From assembly GCA_029561505.1 (NCBI GenBank), contig JAKQXK010000235.1, positions 1 through 22,266 on the forward strand: 22,266 nt of DNA, in the 5' to 3' direction. Both the position numbers and the translations under genes were made by a program. The notes beneath the pieces were generated by a model. It made no database searches. It saw only the letters and a program-made list of their open reading frames with translations, and was not told where the DNA came from. Origin of the DNA: Spirochaetota bacterium (lineage in GTDB: Bacteria; Spirochaetota; Leptospiria; Turneriellales; Turneriellaceae). This document shows positions 16,259 to 22,266 of the stretch, piece by piece. Position 1 is the first letter of the stretch. Every line of letters begins with the position of its first letter.

Positions 16259-16689
16259 TGTGCCGCGTGCGCAAAGAATTCGTCGCAGATAAGGCGGCGA
16301 TACCCCAGGTGCACGATTTTGTGCGCTCAACCCTCGAAGCGAACGGCGTTGCGGGCACCTCGCGCGACGACCTGGTGCTTGCGTGCGACGAAGCAGCAAC
16401 AAATATTGTCGAGCATGCGTTTGCCGGGCGCCGCAGCATGTCGAAGAGCGATCCGCATTTTATTCTGGCTTTGAACTGCCGCAAGAACCGCGTAACAGCG
16501 ACATTTTTCGATTCAGGGGCGAAATTCGACCCTCGTGCGGTTGCCGCGCCAGATATTCGCAAGAATCTCGCGGGTGAACGCCGGGGCGGTTACGGCGTTT
16601 ACCTGATTCGACGGCTCGTCGATAAAATAGTTTACAGCGCACGGCGACGCCTGAACATTACAAGGTTAGTGAAAGAGGTATCAGGCTAG
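16255..16689 (+). CDS. RsbW-like anti-sigma factor / serine kinase (HATPase_c_2)
   Basis: 144 residues of a single GHKL ATPase domain. The N-box reads DEAATNIVEHAF (N50 for Mg-ATP), the G1 box FFDSGAKFDP (D86, G88) and the glycine lid GGYGVYLIRRLVD (from 111). This size and motif set fit RsbW/SpoIIAB-type proteins, which phosphorylate a STAS partner and sequester a sigma factor. The start ATGATG overlaps the phosphatase stop by 4 nt with AAGGTG at 16245-16250, so the two are coupled. No sigma factor gene lies in this window, so its second partner is unknown. Confidence 0.92.
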   Translation: MMCRVRKEFVADKAAIPQVHDFVRSTLEANGVAGTSRDDLVLACDEAATNIVEHAFAGRRSMSKSDPHFILALNCRKNRVTATFFDSGAKFDPRAVAAPDIRKNLAGERRGGYGVYLIRRLVDKIVYSARRRLNITRLVKEVSG

Positions 16690-16690
16690 A

Positions 16691-17017
16691 ATGCTCAGAA
16701 CAAAAGAAGTTGGCAACTATATCGTCGCATACCTCAAGGGCAGGCTTGACGTGCACATCAGCGGCGAGATCGAAAAAGATCTCATGGCGCTGAGCGAAAA
16801 AAATCCCGAATCAGATTTTATTCTGAATCTTGAAGGCATCGAATACATGTCGTCGAGCGGTCTGCGAGTGCTGGTGGCACTGATGCGCCACCTGAAAGGC
16901 CGTGGCCGTAAAATGAAACTCTGCAACATGAACGTTGCCGTCAAAAAAATCTTCGAAGTGGTCGAACTGATGGATATGTTTGATATCTATCCGTCTGAAG
17001 AAGAAGCGCTGAAATAA
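16691..17017 (+). CDS. STAS-domain anti-anti-sigma factor (RsbV/SpoIIAA-like)
   Basis: 108 residues, the full length of a lone STAS domain. The phosphorylation loop reads YMSSSGLRVLVAL; by analogy with SpoIIAA the Ser just before Gly (S56) is the acceptor, with S55 beside it. The family's usual Asp before the serines is Ser here (S54), a variation seen in many STAS proteins. It should be phosphorylated by the kinase encoded 1 nt upstream and dephosphorylated by the SpoIIE phosphatase, so the three genes make a complete partner switch. When unphosphorylated it would free whatever the kinase holds. Confidence 0.95.
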   Translation: MLRTKEVGNYIVAYLKGRLDVHISGEIEKDLMALSEKNPESDFILNLEGIEYMSSSGLRVLVALMRHLKGRGRKMKLCNMNVAVKKIFEVVELMDMFDIYPSEEEALK

Positions 17018-17022
17018 CCGTT

Positions 17023-18045
17023 ATGAAGTTTTTTCTTTCGTCGCTTGCGAATCTTTTCAAGGGCGACAAGATGAGACATAATAATGCGGCCTCTTCGCTC
17101 GTGCAGGGCCCCGGTCTGTCGCGTGAGGATTTCATGCGAATCTACGAAAGCATGCCAGAGTCAGCCCGCGCGCAGCTCTTCTCAGGGCTTGACTTTAAGC
17201 AAAAATCGCGTTTGCTCGAACTACTCACCCCGGCCGCAAAACAAACGCAGCAGCCCGAAGTTGCTGCTGAGCCTGAATGGCACGCAGAAGATTTTTTACC
17301 CGATAAAGACGAGCGCAAAATTGCGCGCCTTCGCCATGTGCGCGAGGTGAAGCAGGTGCGGGAGCTCTTTGCAAAGCTCGCAGAATACCCAGCCCGGTCG
17401 CTCGCCGACGTGCTTGAGGCCGAAAGCGCATCGGTCGCTGCGGTGGTTCTGCTACAGCTTTCGCACAAGCAGGCATCTCGCGTACTCAGCCTGTTGTCAG
17501 ACCTGCGTCGGGGAGAGATCGTGCGGGCCATGGCGGCTGAACGCCAGATCAGCAGTGAGGCTTTGGTGGCGCTGGGTAAAAAAATCAGCGAGCGATTGCA
17601 GAACCTGCCGCAGGCAGAAGAGCCCCGCCTTGACGGAGTAAAGCACGTCAATGAAATCTTAAAGCTGCTCGGCGCCGAAGACGCTGATCGCATCACGCGC
17701 GAAGTGGGGGTGACCGACGCTGTGCTCGGCAAGACGCTCGAAAGCAGCCGGTTTACGTTCGAAGATCTGACGCAACTTTCTGCCAAAGACTTTCGCCACT
17801 TGTTCAGTTCTATGCCCGACGAACATCTGTGGGCGCGCGCGCTCAAGGCAATTGATCAGGGTCAGCGCAAGGCAATGCTCAGTAAGCTGCCCGTTAAGCG
17901 CGCCGGCGTTATCGCAGGTGCGATGGCTGAACTTAAGACGACGAGGCTCGACAGCATAGACAAAGCCCGTCGTCAGATTCTCGGGCGCGCACTGCAACTC
18001 GCCGCACGTCACGAAATTCGCTTCGCGGGGAACGGTCTGCACTGA
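17023..18045 (+). CDS. Divergent FliG-family protein
   Basis: 340 residues, close to the usual FliG length (about 330-345). The middle part (about 125-195) follows FliG_M, but the EHPQ motif is ESAS (134-137). GVKHVNEILKLL (205-216) matches the conserved FliG linker GVRTAAEIINLM of E. coli. Residues 243-328 align with FliG_C, without gaps from ALK (273-275) to the end of the helix. Against the E. coli torque residues: K264 is K275 here, R281 is K292, D288/D289 are G299/A300, and R297 is R308. The N-terminal 100 residues show no clear FliG_N match. The listed ATG has no Shine-Dalgarno; an alternative ATG at 17071 has AAGGG 7 nt upstream. It follows the partner-switch genes by 5 nt. It is probably a paralogue and not the main motor protein. 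Confidence 0.8.
   Translation: MKFFLSSLANLFKGDKMRHNNAASSLVQGPGLSREDFMRIYESMPESARAQLFSGLDFKQKSRLLELLTPAAKQTQQPEVAAEPEWHAEDFLPDKDERKIARLRHVREVKQVRELFAKLAEYPARSLADVLEAESASVAAVVLLQLSHKQASRVLSLLSDLRRGEIVRAMAAERQISSEALVALGKKISERLQNLPQAEEPRLDGVKHVNEILKLLGAEDADRITREVGVTDAVLGKTLESSRFTFEDLTQLSAKDFRHLFSSMPDEHLWARALKAIDQGQRKAMLSKLPVKRAGVIAGAMAELKTTRLDSIDKARRQILGRALQLAARHEIRFAGNGLH
17059..17063 (+). promoter_or_regulatory. Candidate ribosome binding site for an internal start of the FliG-like gene
   Basis: AAGGG is 7 nt before an in-frame ATG at 17071, whereas the ATG at 17023 has no such site. The true N-terminus may therefore be 16 residues shorter. Confidence 0.4.
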
Positions 18046-18317
18046 TTCGCAGGCGCTATCTCATCTCTGGCCGCGTTCAGGGCGTGGGCTATCGTCAATT
18101 CGCCGCAGAGACTGCCCGTTCTTTAAGATTGACGGGTTGGGTGCGAAACCTGCCGACAGGTGAGGTTGAAGCCGAAGCTGACGGTGATGAAGCGACGCTG
18201 AAACTTTTCGAAGCCCGCTTGCAGCAGGGCCCGCAACTAGCGAGGGTCGACAGGCTTGCCGTACAAGATATGCCAGCAACTGAGACCGCGCAGACAGGCT
18301 TTGAGATTCGCCGCTGA
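18042..18317 (+). CDS. acyP: Acylphosphatase, probably starting at CTG
   Basis: 91 residues if started at CTG 18042. It hydrolyses acyl phosphates such as carbamoyl or acetyl phosphate in the cytoplasm. Active-site loop SGRVQGVGYRQF carries the catalytic Arg, and TGWVRNLPTGEVE carries the catalytic Asn; the end GFEIRR is typical. The only standard start in frame is GTG 18084, but that would remove the first strand and most of the phosphate-binding loop, leaving 77 residues. Upstream the frame has no ATG, GTG or TTG. CTG 18042 overlaps the FliG-like stop as CTGA, the same 4-nt geometry as the ATGA overlaps elsewhere in this run, and gives the normal family length. ATT at 18045 is a second possibility. 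The gene overlaps waaA by 1 nt (TGATG). Confidence 0.85.
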   Translation: MIRRRYLISGRVQGVGYRQFAAETARSLRLTGWVRNLPTGEVEAEADGDEATLKLFEARLQQGPQLARVDRLAVQDMPATETAQTGFEIRR

Positions 18318-19573
18318 TGTTGTTTTATAATCTGCTGCTATTTCTGTTGTATCCGCTGTTGTGGCTGGTGTCGCGGTTGCATCGCAGGCTGCGGCAGAAT
18401 TTCGTTCTGCGCGAGAACCTGCCAGATTTTTCGGCAGCGCGAGACAAGAAGCATATTTGGTTTCATGCTGCGTCTGCCGGCGAATTCGAGCAGGTGCGCG
18501 CGCTGGCGATCGAGATGCGAAAGAACAATAAGGATTTCTATTTTTCTTTCAGCTTTTTCTCTGACAGCGCATGGCGCGCGCGCAAGAACGATTCGGTGCC
18601 AGATGCATTTTTTGCGCTGCCGTTCGATTTTCCCTGGCGCATGCGCAGTCTTGTCGCAAAAATGAAGCCCGACGCACTTATTATCGGCAAATACGACGCT
18701 TGGCCGAACCAGGTAGCGGTCTGCCGCAACGCCGGTGTGCCGGTTTACCTTGTGAGCGCGACGCTGCCAGAAAAATCGCTGCGCCATAAGTTTCCGCTGC
18801 GCGTGTTTATGGGCAAGATATACCGGCCGATGCGCAGCATATTTGCCATCAACGCACAGCACGCAGAACGGCTGCGCACAATTTCACCTCTCAACGTTTT
18901 CGAATCGGGAGATACGCGCTTTGACGCGATTGCCTTTCGCCTGCAAGAAGGTGCGGTGCATGCTAAGGCAATTAACGCGCTGAAGCGCCGGCTCGGTCGC
19001 CGACGTGTGATCGTTGGGGGGTCGACGTATGCGACGTCAGAGAAGATGATTCTCGGATTCTTGCGCGGCCGGCTTGCTTCAGGCAAAAAAGACTTCGCCG
19101 CGGTTTTAGCTCCTCATCATATTCATGCGCACCGCATTGAGGCGATTGTTTCATTGTGCACTGCGCATGGGCTGAGCGTAGCCAGATTGAGCGACAACAC
19201 CAGAGTACCGTTCGATGTTTTTATCATCGACGCACTCGGCGTGTTACCCTACCTTTATGAAATCGCGACAGTGGCTTACGTCGGCGGCGGCTTCGAAGGT
19301 TCGGTGCACTCGGTCATTGAGGCGGCGGTCGCCGGATCGCCTATCGTCACGGGCCCGGCCATTTCAAATTCGGCCGAAGCGACCGAACTCAAAGACATGG
19401 GGCTTTTGCAGGTGGTTGAACAGCCCGACGGGCAGGCATTCGGCGCCGTTGTGGAAAACCTGTGCAAAACCCGGCCGGCAGTCTCAAAAAAGCTGCGCAC
19501 CTACTTCAGACAAAGAGTGGGCGTGAGCAGGCAAATTATGCATACTGTGATGGACGACCTGTACAATCAGTAA
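18317..19573 (+). CDS. waaA: 3-deoxy-D-manno-octulosonic acid (Kdo) transferase
   Basis: 418 residues, normal for WaaA/KdtA. It adds Kdo from CMP-Kdo to lipid IVA on the inner face of the cytoplasmic membrane, so the organism makes LPS. An N-terminal membrane anchor spans about 3-18. Motifs: [10 protein letters not shown] (50-59) with the conserved Glu E56, GKYDAWPN where E. coli has [34 protein letters not shown] and [16 protein letters not shown]. The last motif, in place of the GGHN..E form, is closer to the version I know from Bacteroidetes-type enzymes. The number of Kdo units added cannot be told. The start codon shares one base with the acylphosphatase stop. Confidence 0.93.
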   Translation: MLFYNLLLFLLYPLLWLVSRLHRRLRQNFVLRENLPDFSAARDKKHIWFHAASAGEFEQVRALAIEMRKNNKDFYFSFSFFSDSAWRARKNDSVPDAFFALPFDFPWRMRSLVAKMKPDALIIGKYDAWPNQVAVCRNAGVPVYLVSATLPEKSLRHKFPLRVFMGKIYRPMRSIFAINAQHAERLRTISPLNVFESGDTRFDAIAFRLQEGAVHAKAINALKRRLGRRRVIVGGSTYATSEKMILGFLRGRLASGKKDFAAVLAPHHIHAHRIEAIVSLCTAHGLSVARLSDNTRVPFDVFIIDALGVLPYLYEIATVAYVGGGFEGSVHSVIEAAVAGSPIVTGPAISNSAEATELKDMGLLQVVEQPDGQAFGAVVENLCKTRPAVSKKLRTYFRQRVGVSRQIMHTVMDDLYNQ

Positions 19574-19580
19574 GAAGGGG
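19573..19580 (+). promoter_or_regulatory. Ribosome binding site fixing the clpP start
   Basis: AGAAGGGG lies 4 nt before ATG 19585. The frame is open much further upstream (to 19462, inside waaA), so this site and the family N-terminus decide the start. Confidence 0.8.
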
Positions 19581-19584
19581 AACT

Positions 19585-20196
19585 ATGGCATACGCACCAA
19601 TTGTAATTGAACAAACGAACAGGGGTGAGCGCCACTACGACATCTATTCGCGCCTGCTCAAAGACCGCATCATTTTTCTGGGCTTTCCGCTCGACGACGC
19701 CTATGCGAACGTAATTATCGCACAGCTGCTTTTTCTCGAATCAGAAGATCCAGAGAAAGATATCTATCTTTATATCAACTCGCCAGGCGGTTACGTCTCG
19801 GCAGGTCTGGCGATCTATGACACGATTCAGCTGATTCGCCCTGAAGTGCGAACAGTTTGCACTGGCCAGGCTTCAAACATCGCCGCGCTGATTCTCGCTG
19901 CAGGCGCCAAAGGCAAACGTTCGGCGCTGCCCCACTCGCGCATTCTGCTGCACCAACCTATGGGCGGTGCCTCAGGCCAGGCATCTGACATCGAAATTCA
20001 GGCGCGCGAAGTGTTGCGCATTCGCGATACGCTGAATGGCCTCTACCAGCAGCACACCGGCCAGACGCTCGAGAAAATCGAACAAGAAACTGAGCGCGAC
20101 CTCTATATGGATGGCGGCGAAGCGGTAAAATGGGGTATCATCGACTACGTGATCTCAGCCCGGCCCGAAAATACCTCGAAAGAAATCGCAAGTTAA
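19585..20196 (+). CDS. clpP: ClpP-family protease subunit with Asn at the catalytic Ser position
   Basis: 203 residues, standard ClpP length, and clear ClpP over its whole length: [17 protein letters not shown] (64-80), [18 protein letters not shown] (121-138) and [12 protein letters not shown] (169-180). Active-site His H123 and Asp D172 are present, as is the SPGG oxyanion loop. The nucleophile region reads [16 protein letters not shown] against CMGQAASMGAFLLTAG in E. coli, same length, so the Ser position is N98 and a Ser sits one place earlier (S97). The protein may therefore be an inactive, ClpR-like subunit that needs a second, active ClpP, or use S97. It precedes clpX by 19 nt, so it is likely the ring partner of this ClpX. 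The family call is firm; the activity is in doubt. Confidence 0.95.
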   Translation: MAYAPIVIEQTNRGERHYDIYSRLLKDRIIFLGFPLDDAYANVIIAQLLFLESEDPEKDIYLYINSPGGYVSAGLAIYDTIQLIRPEVRTVCTGQASNIAALILAAGAKGKRSALPHSRILLHQPMGGASGQASDIEIQAREVLRIRDTLNGLYQQHTGQTLEKIEQETERDLYMDGGEAVKWGIIDYVISARPENTSKEIAS

Positions 20197-20215
20197 ACGA
20201 TAATAAAGAGATAAA

Positions 20216-21583
20216 ATGGCTGAGCGTCGCAGTTATGATTCGGGCAACCATTGCTCATTTTGTGGTAAAGAACAGGCAAAAGTAAACCGCCTGATAGCGG
20301 GCCCGGGTGTGCACATCTGCGATGAGTGTGTACAGCTGTGCAATGGCATTCTTGCCGACGACCTCGAAAAACAGGCGGCTCCGGCGACTGTACAGAAGCT
20401 GCCCAAACCTGCCGAAATCAAAAAGACGCTTGATGAATACGTTATTGGGCAAGACGCAGCCAAGCGCGCGCTCTCTGTAGCGGTCTATAACCACTACAAA
20501 CGCCTTCAATACGAGAAAGACGTCGCCACAAAGAGCGGCGGTAAATTCTTGCGCAAGCACGCGACGGGTGAAACTGCAAACGTCGAAATTGATAAATCGA
20601 ATATTCTGCTGATCGGGCCCACGGGCTCGGGCAAAACCTTTCTGGCCCAAACGCTCGCGCGCATATTACAGGTGCCCTGCGCACTCGTCGACGCCACAGC
20701 TTTGACCGAAGCGGGTTATGTCGGCGAAGATGTTGAGAATATTTTGTTGCGCCTTTATCAGAATTCAGACGCCAACGTCGAGAAAGCGCAAACAGGCATT
20801 ATCTATATCGACGAGATCGATAAGATTGCCCGCAAGTCAGACAACCCTTCGATCACACGTGATGTCTCGGGCGAGGGTGTGCAGCAGGCTCTCTTAAAGA
20901 TTATCGAAGGCACGGTCGCGAGCGTGCCCCCGGTCGGCGGGCGTAAGCACCCCCACCAGGATTTTATTCAAATGGATACGCGCAATATTCTCTTCATCTG
21001 CGGTGGCGCGTTCGAAGGCCTCGACAAGGTTGTTTCGCGCCGCGTCGAAAAATCGACCCTCGGTTTTGACTACCAGGCGCCGAAGCGCAAAGACCAGTCG
21101 GGCGAATACCTGCGCCAGGTGACCCCAGACGACCTGATGAAATATGGATTGATCCCTGAATTTATTGGCCGTTTGCCGATCATTCGTTCGCTCGACAATC
21201 TTGACGAGGCTTCGATGGTGAAGATTCTCACCGAGCCCCGTAACGCGCTGATCAAGCAGTACAAAAAAATCTTCGAGCTCGAAGGTATTAAACTGACATT
21301 TGAAGAAGGCGCAATTCACGCGATAGCGGCAAAAGCGCTGACGCGCGAAACCGGCGCGCGGGGGTTACGCGCAATCGTCGAAGACGCCATGATGGATCTC
21401 ATGTTTGAGATACCGACGATGATCGGCGTCGACGAAGTTATCATTACCCGCGAAATGATTGAATCGGGCGAAAAGGCCCGCATTATTACCCGCGCCGAAA
21501 CCGATAAAGAACGCAGCCGCAAGGGCAAAGCCGCCGAGGTTGCTGACGAAAACTACGAGATTCCGCCGGAGAAAATGGCCTAA
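20216..21583 (+). CDS. clpX: ATP-dependent unfoldase ClpX
   Basis: 455 residues. The N-terminal zinc-binding domain has CSFC (C13, C16) and CDEC (C35, C38) for substrate and adaptor binding. The AAA+ module has Walker A GPTGSGKT (134-141), pore loop GYVG (167-170), Walker B IIYIDEID (D199, E200), the RKH loop (243-245) and sensor 2 GARGLR (380-385). The ClpP-docking loop reads LGF (282-284) where E. coli has IGF, a conservative change. It unfolds substrates and feeds them to ClpP. The start has AAAGAG at 20205-20210. The stop shares one base with the lon start (TAATG). The C-terminal 25 residues are charged and variable, as usual. Confidence 0.97.
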   Translation: MAERRSYDSGNHCSFCGKEQAKVNRLIAGPGVHICDECVQLCNGILADDLEKQAAPATVQKLPKPAEIKKTLDEYVIGQDAAKRALSVAVYNHYKRLQYEKDVATKSGGKFLRKHATGETANVEIDKSNILLIGPTGSGKTFLAQTLARILQVPCALVDATALTEAGYVGEDVENILLRLYQNSDANVEKAQTGIIYIDEIDKIARKSDNPSITRDVSGEGVQQALLKIIEGTVASVPPVGGRKHPHQDFIQMDTRNILFICGGAFEGLDKVVSRRVEKSTLGFDYQAPKRKDQSGEYLRQVTPDDLMKYGLIPEFIGRLPIIRSLDNLDEASMVKILTEPRNALIKQYKKIFELEGIKLTFEEGAIHAIAAKALTRETGARGLRAIVEDAMMDLMFEIPTMIGVDEVIITREMIESGEKARIITRAETDKERSRKGKAAEVADENYEIPPEKMA

Positions 21584-22266
21584 TGGGTCAAGAGACCAAA
21601 TTGAATTCTGCTGAGGCAATGCGCTACCCGCTGTTGCCGCTGCGCGACATGGTAATTTTTCCCGGAAGCGTGACTTCGATCTTTGTCGGGCGCGAAAAAT
21701 CGATGGAAGCGACCCGCCGCGCGATGGACGCCGACCGCCGCATTCTGCTCGCAACGCAGCGCAACGCAGAAATCACAATACCTGGTCTCAGCGATCTTTA
21801 CGAAACAGCGGTTGCCGGCGAAATTCTGCAGCTCTTGAAAATGCCCGACAATACCTATAAGGTCTTGATCGAAGGCCTCACGCGCGTGCGCCTGATCGAT
21901 GTCGACAGCAGCGATGAAACCTGCCCTTACGGCAGCGCCGTCTTCGCCGAGTCGGGTGAACCCGAGGGTGAGAAAGAACAGCATTTATATGAGAAATCCG
22001 TCGTTAAGCTGATAGACGCCTTTGAACGGCTAAATGAACAGCAGACATTTCTTTCAGCCGAAGCGTGGCGCGAGCTCAGGGCAAAGAACCAGCAAGAGCG
22101 CCTGATTTTTGCGGTGGCTGAAAGCCTGCGCATACCGTTCGTTGAGCTGCAGGATATTCTAGGTACCGACAGCCTGTGGGAAAGAGCCGAAAAAGTCAAA
22201 GCGGCGATGGAAAACCAACTCGAACTGTCGCGACTTGAAGGGCAGATTCACGACAAGGTGCGCGCG
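21583..22266 (+). CDS. lon: Lon protease, N-terminal part (cut by window end)
   Basis: 228 codons are visible and the frame is open at the last base. The visible part is the Lon substrate-binding (LAN) domain: RYPLLPLRDMVIFPGSVTS (14-32), then VGREKSMEATRRAM and LIEGLTRVRLIDV, and ends in the helical region SRLEGQIHDKVRA that precedes the ATPase domain. The ATPase and protease domains lie outside the window. The ATG overlaps the clpX stop by 1 nt, giving the common order clpP-clpX-lon. Lon degrades damaged and regulatory proteins in the cytoplasm. Confidence 0.93.
   Translation, partial: MGQETKLNSAEAMRYPLLPLRDMVIFPGSVTSIFVGREKSMEATRRAMDADRRILLATQRNAEITIPGLSDLYETAVAGEILQLLKMPDNTYKVLIEGLTRVRLIDVDSSDETCPYGSAVFAESGEPEGEKEQHLYEKSVVKLIDAFERLNEQQTFLSAEAWRELRAKNQQERLIFAVAESLRIPFVELQDILGTDSLWERAEKVKAAMENQLELSRLEGQIHDKVRA

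Noticed and set aside
17142..17846. 234-codon open frame on the minus strand
   Set aside because: It lies wholly within the FliG-like gene, is rich in Ser/Arg/Cys and low in typical protein patterns, and is the mirror of the coding frame; no start signals.
18338..18862. 174-codon open frame on the minus strand
   Set aside because: Antisense to waaA, whose motifs are clear; the composition (many His, Arg, Gln) is typical of a shadow frame.
19462..19584. Upstream in-frame extension of clpP
   Set aside because: It overlaps the end of waaA out of frame; the ATG at 19585 has a strong ribosome binding site and gives standard ClpP length.
19561..20215. Heat-shock control element (CIRCE, TTAGCACTC-N9-GAGTGCTAA) near clpP/clpX
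   Set aside because: Looked for in the gaps around clpP and clpX; no match was seen, and the gaps are too short to hold it.

Overview
The window reads as chromosomal DNA of a diderm (LPS-bearing) bacterium with a GC content a little above 50% by eye. An outer-membrane beta-barrel protein, a Kdo transferase (waaA), a partner-switching phosphatase module and a divergent FliG-family protein together suggest a spirochaete of the Leptospirales, perhaps close to Turneriella. That placement is an inference from gene content and protein style, not from any marker gene or database match. Every gene I support lies on the + strand.

Region by region: (1) 1-1287 holds the 3' part of a porin-like outer-membrane protein closed by a strong intrinsic terminator. 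(2) 1321-3652 is a two-component pair: a membrane histidine kinase with a PAS domain (HisKA_3 type) and a NarL/FixJ response regulator starting at TTG inside the kinase gene. (3) 3761-4106 is a small exported protein followed by a terminator. (4) 4138-4785 is a small-type transaldolase. (5) A 19-bp-arm palindrome at 4792-4830 separates it from (6) a very compact run of genes from 4841 to beyond the window end: ParA-family ATPase, single-pass membrane protein, a 2511-residue envelope protein (beta-propeller, TPR-like helices, CHAT-like fold), GAF/SpoIIE phosphatase, RsbW-like kinase, STAS protein, divergent FliG-family protein, acylphosphatase, waaA, clpP, clpX and lon (cut by the window end). 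Adjacent genes overlap by 1-4 nt or are at most 19 nt apart.

How they may work together: the ParA ATPase and the bitopic membrane protein are translationally coupled, and the giant exported protein follows 2 nt later. This suggests a positioned, envelope-spanning assembly. The phosphatase, kinase and STAS protein form a complete RsbU/RsbW/RsbV-type partner switch, but no sigma factor is beside them; the next gene is FliG-like instead. The end of the run is a proteolysis cluster (clpP-clpX-lon) sharing the strand and possibly the transcript.

The points most worth checking are: a ClpP whose catalytic serine position is Asn; a FliG-family protein lacking the acidic pair used for torque; a giant protein with a CHAT-like fold that seems to lack its catalytic His and Cys; an acylphosphatase whose only complete reading frame starts at a CTG overlapping the previous stop; and the ParA/membrane/giant trio as a candidate undescribed system.
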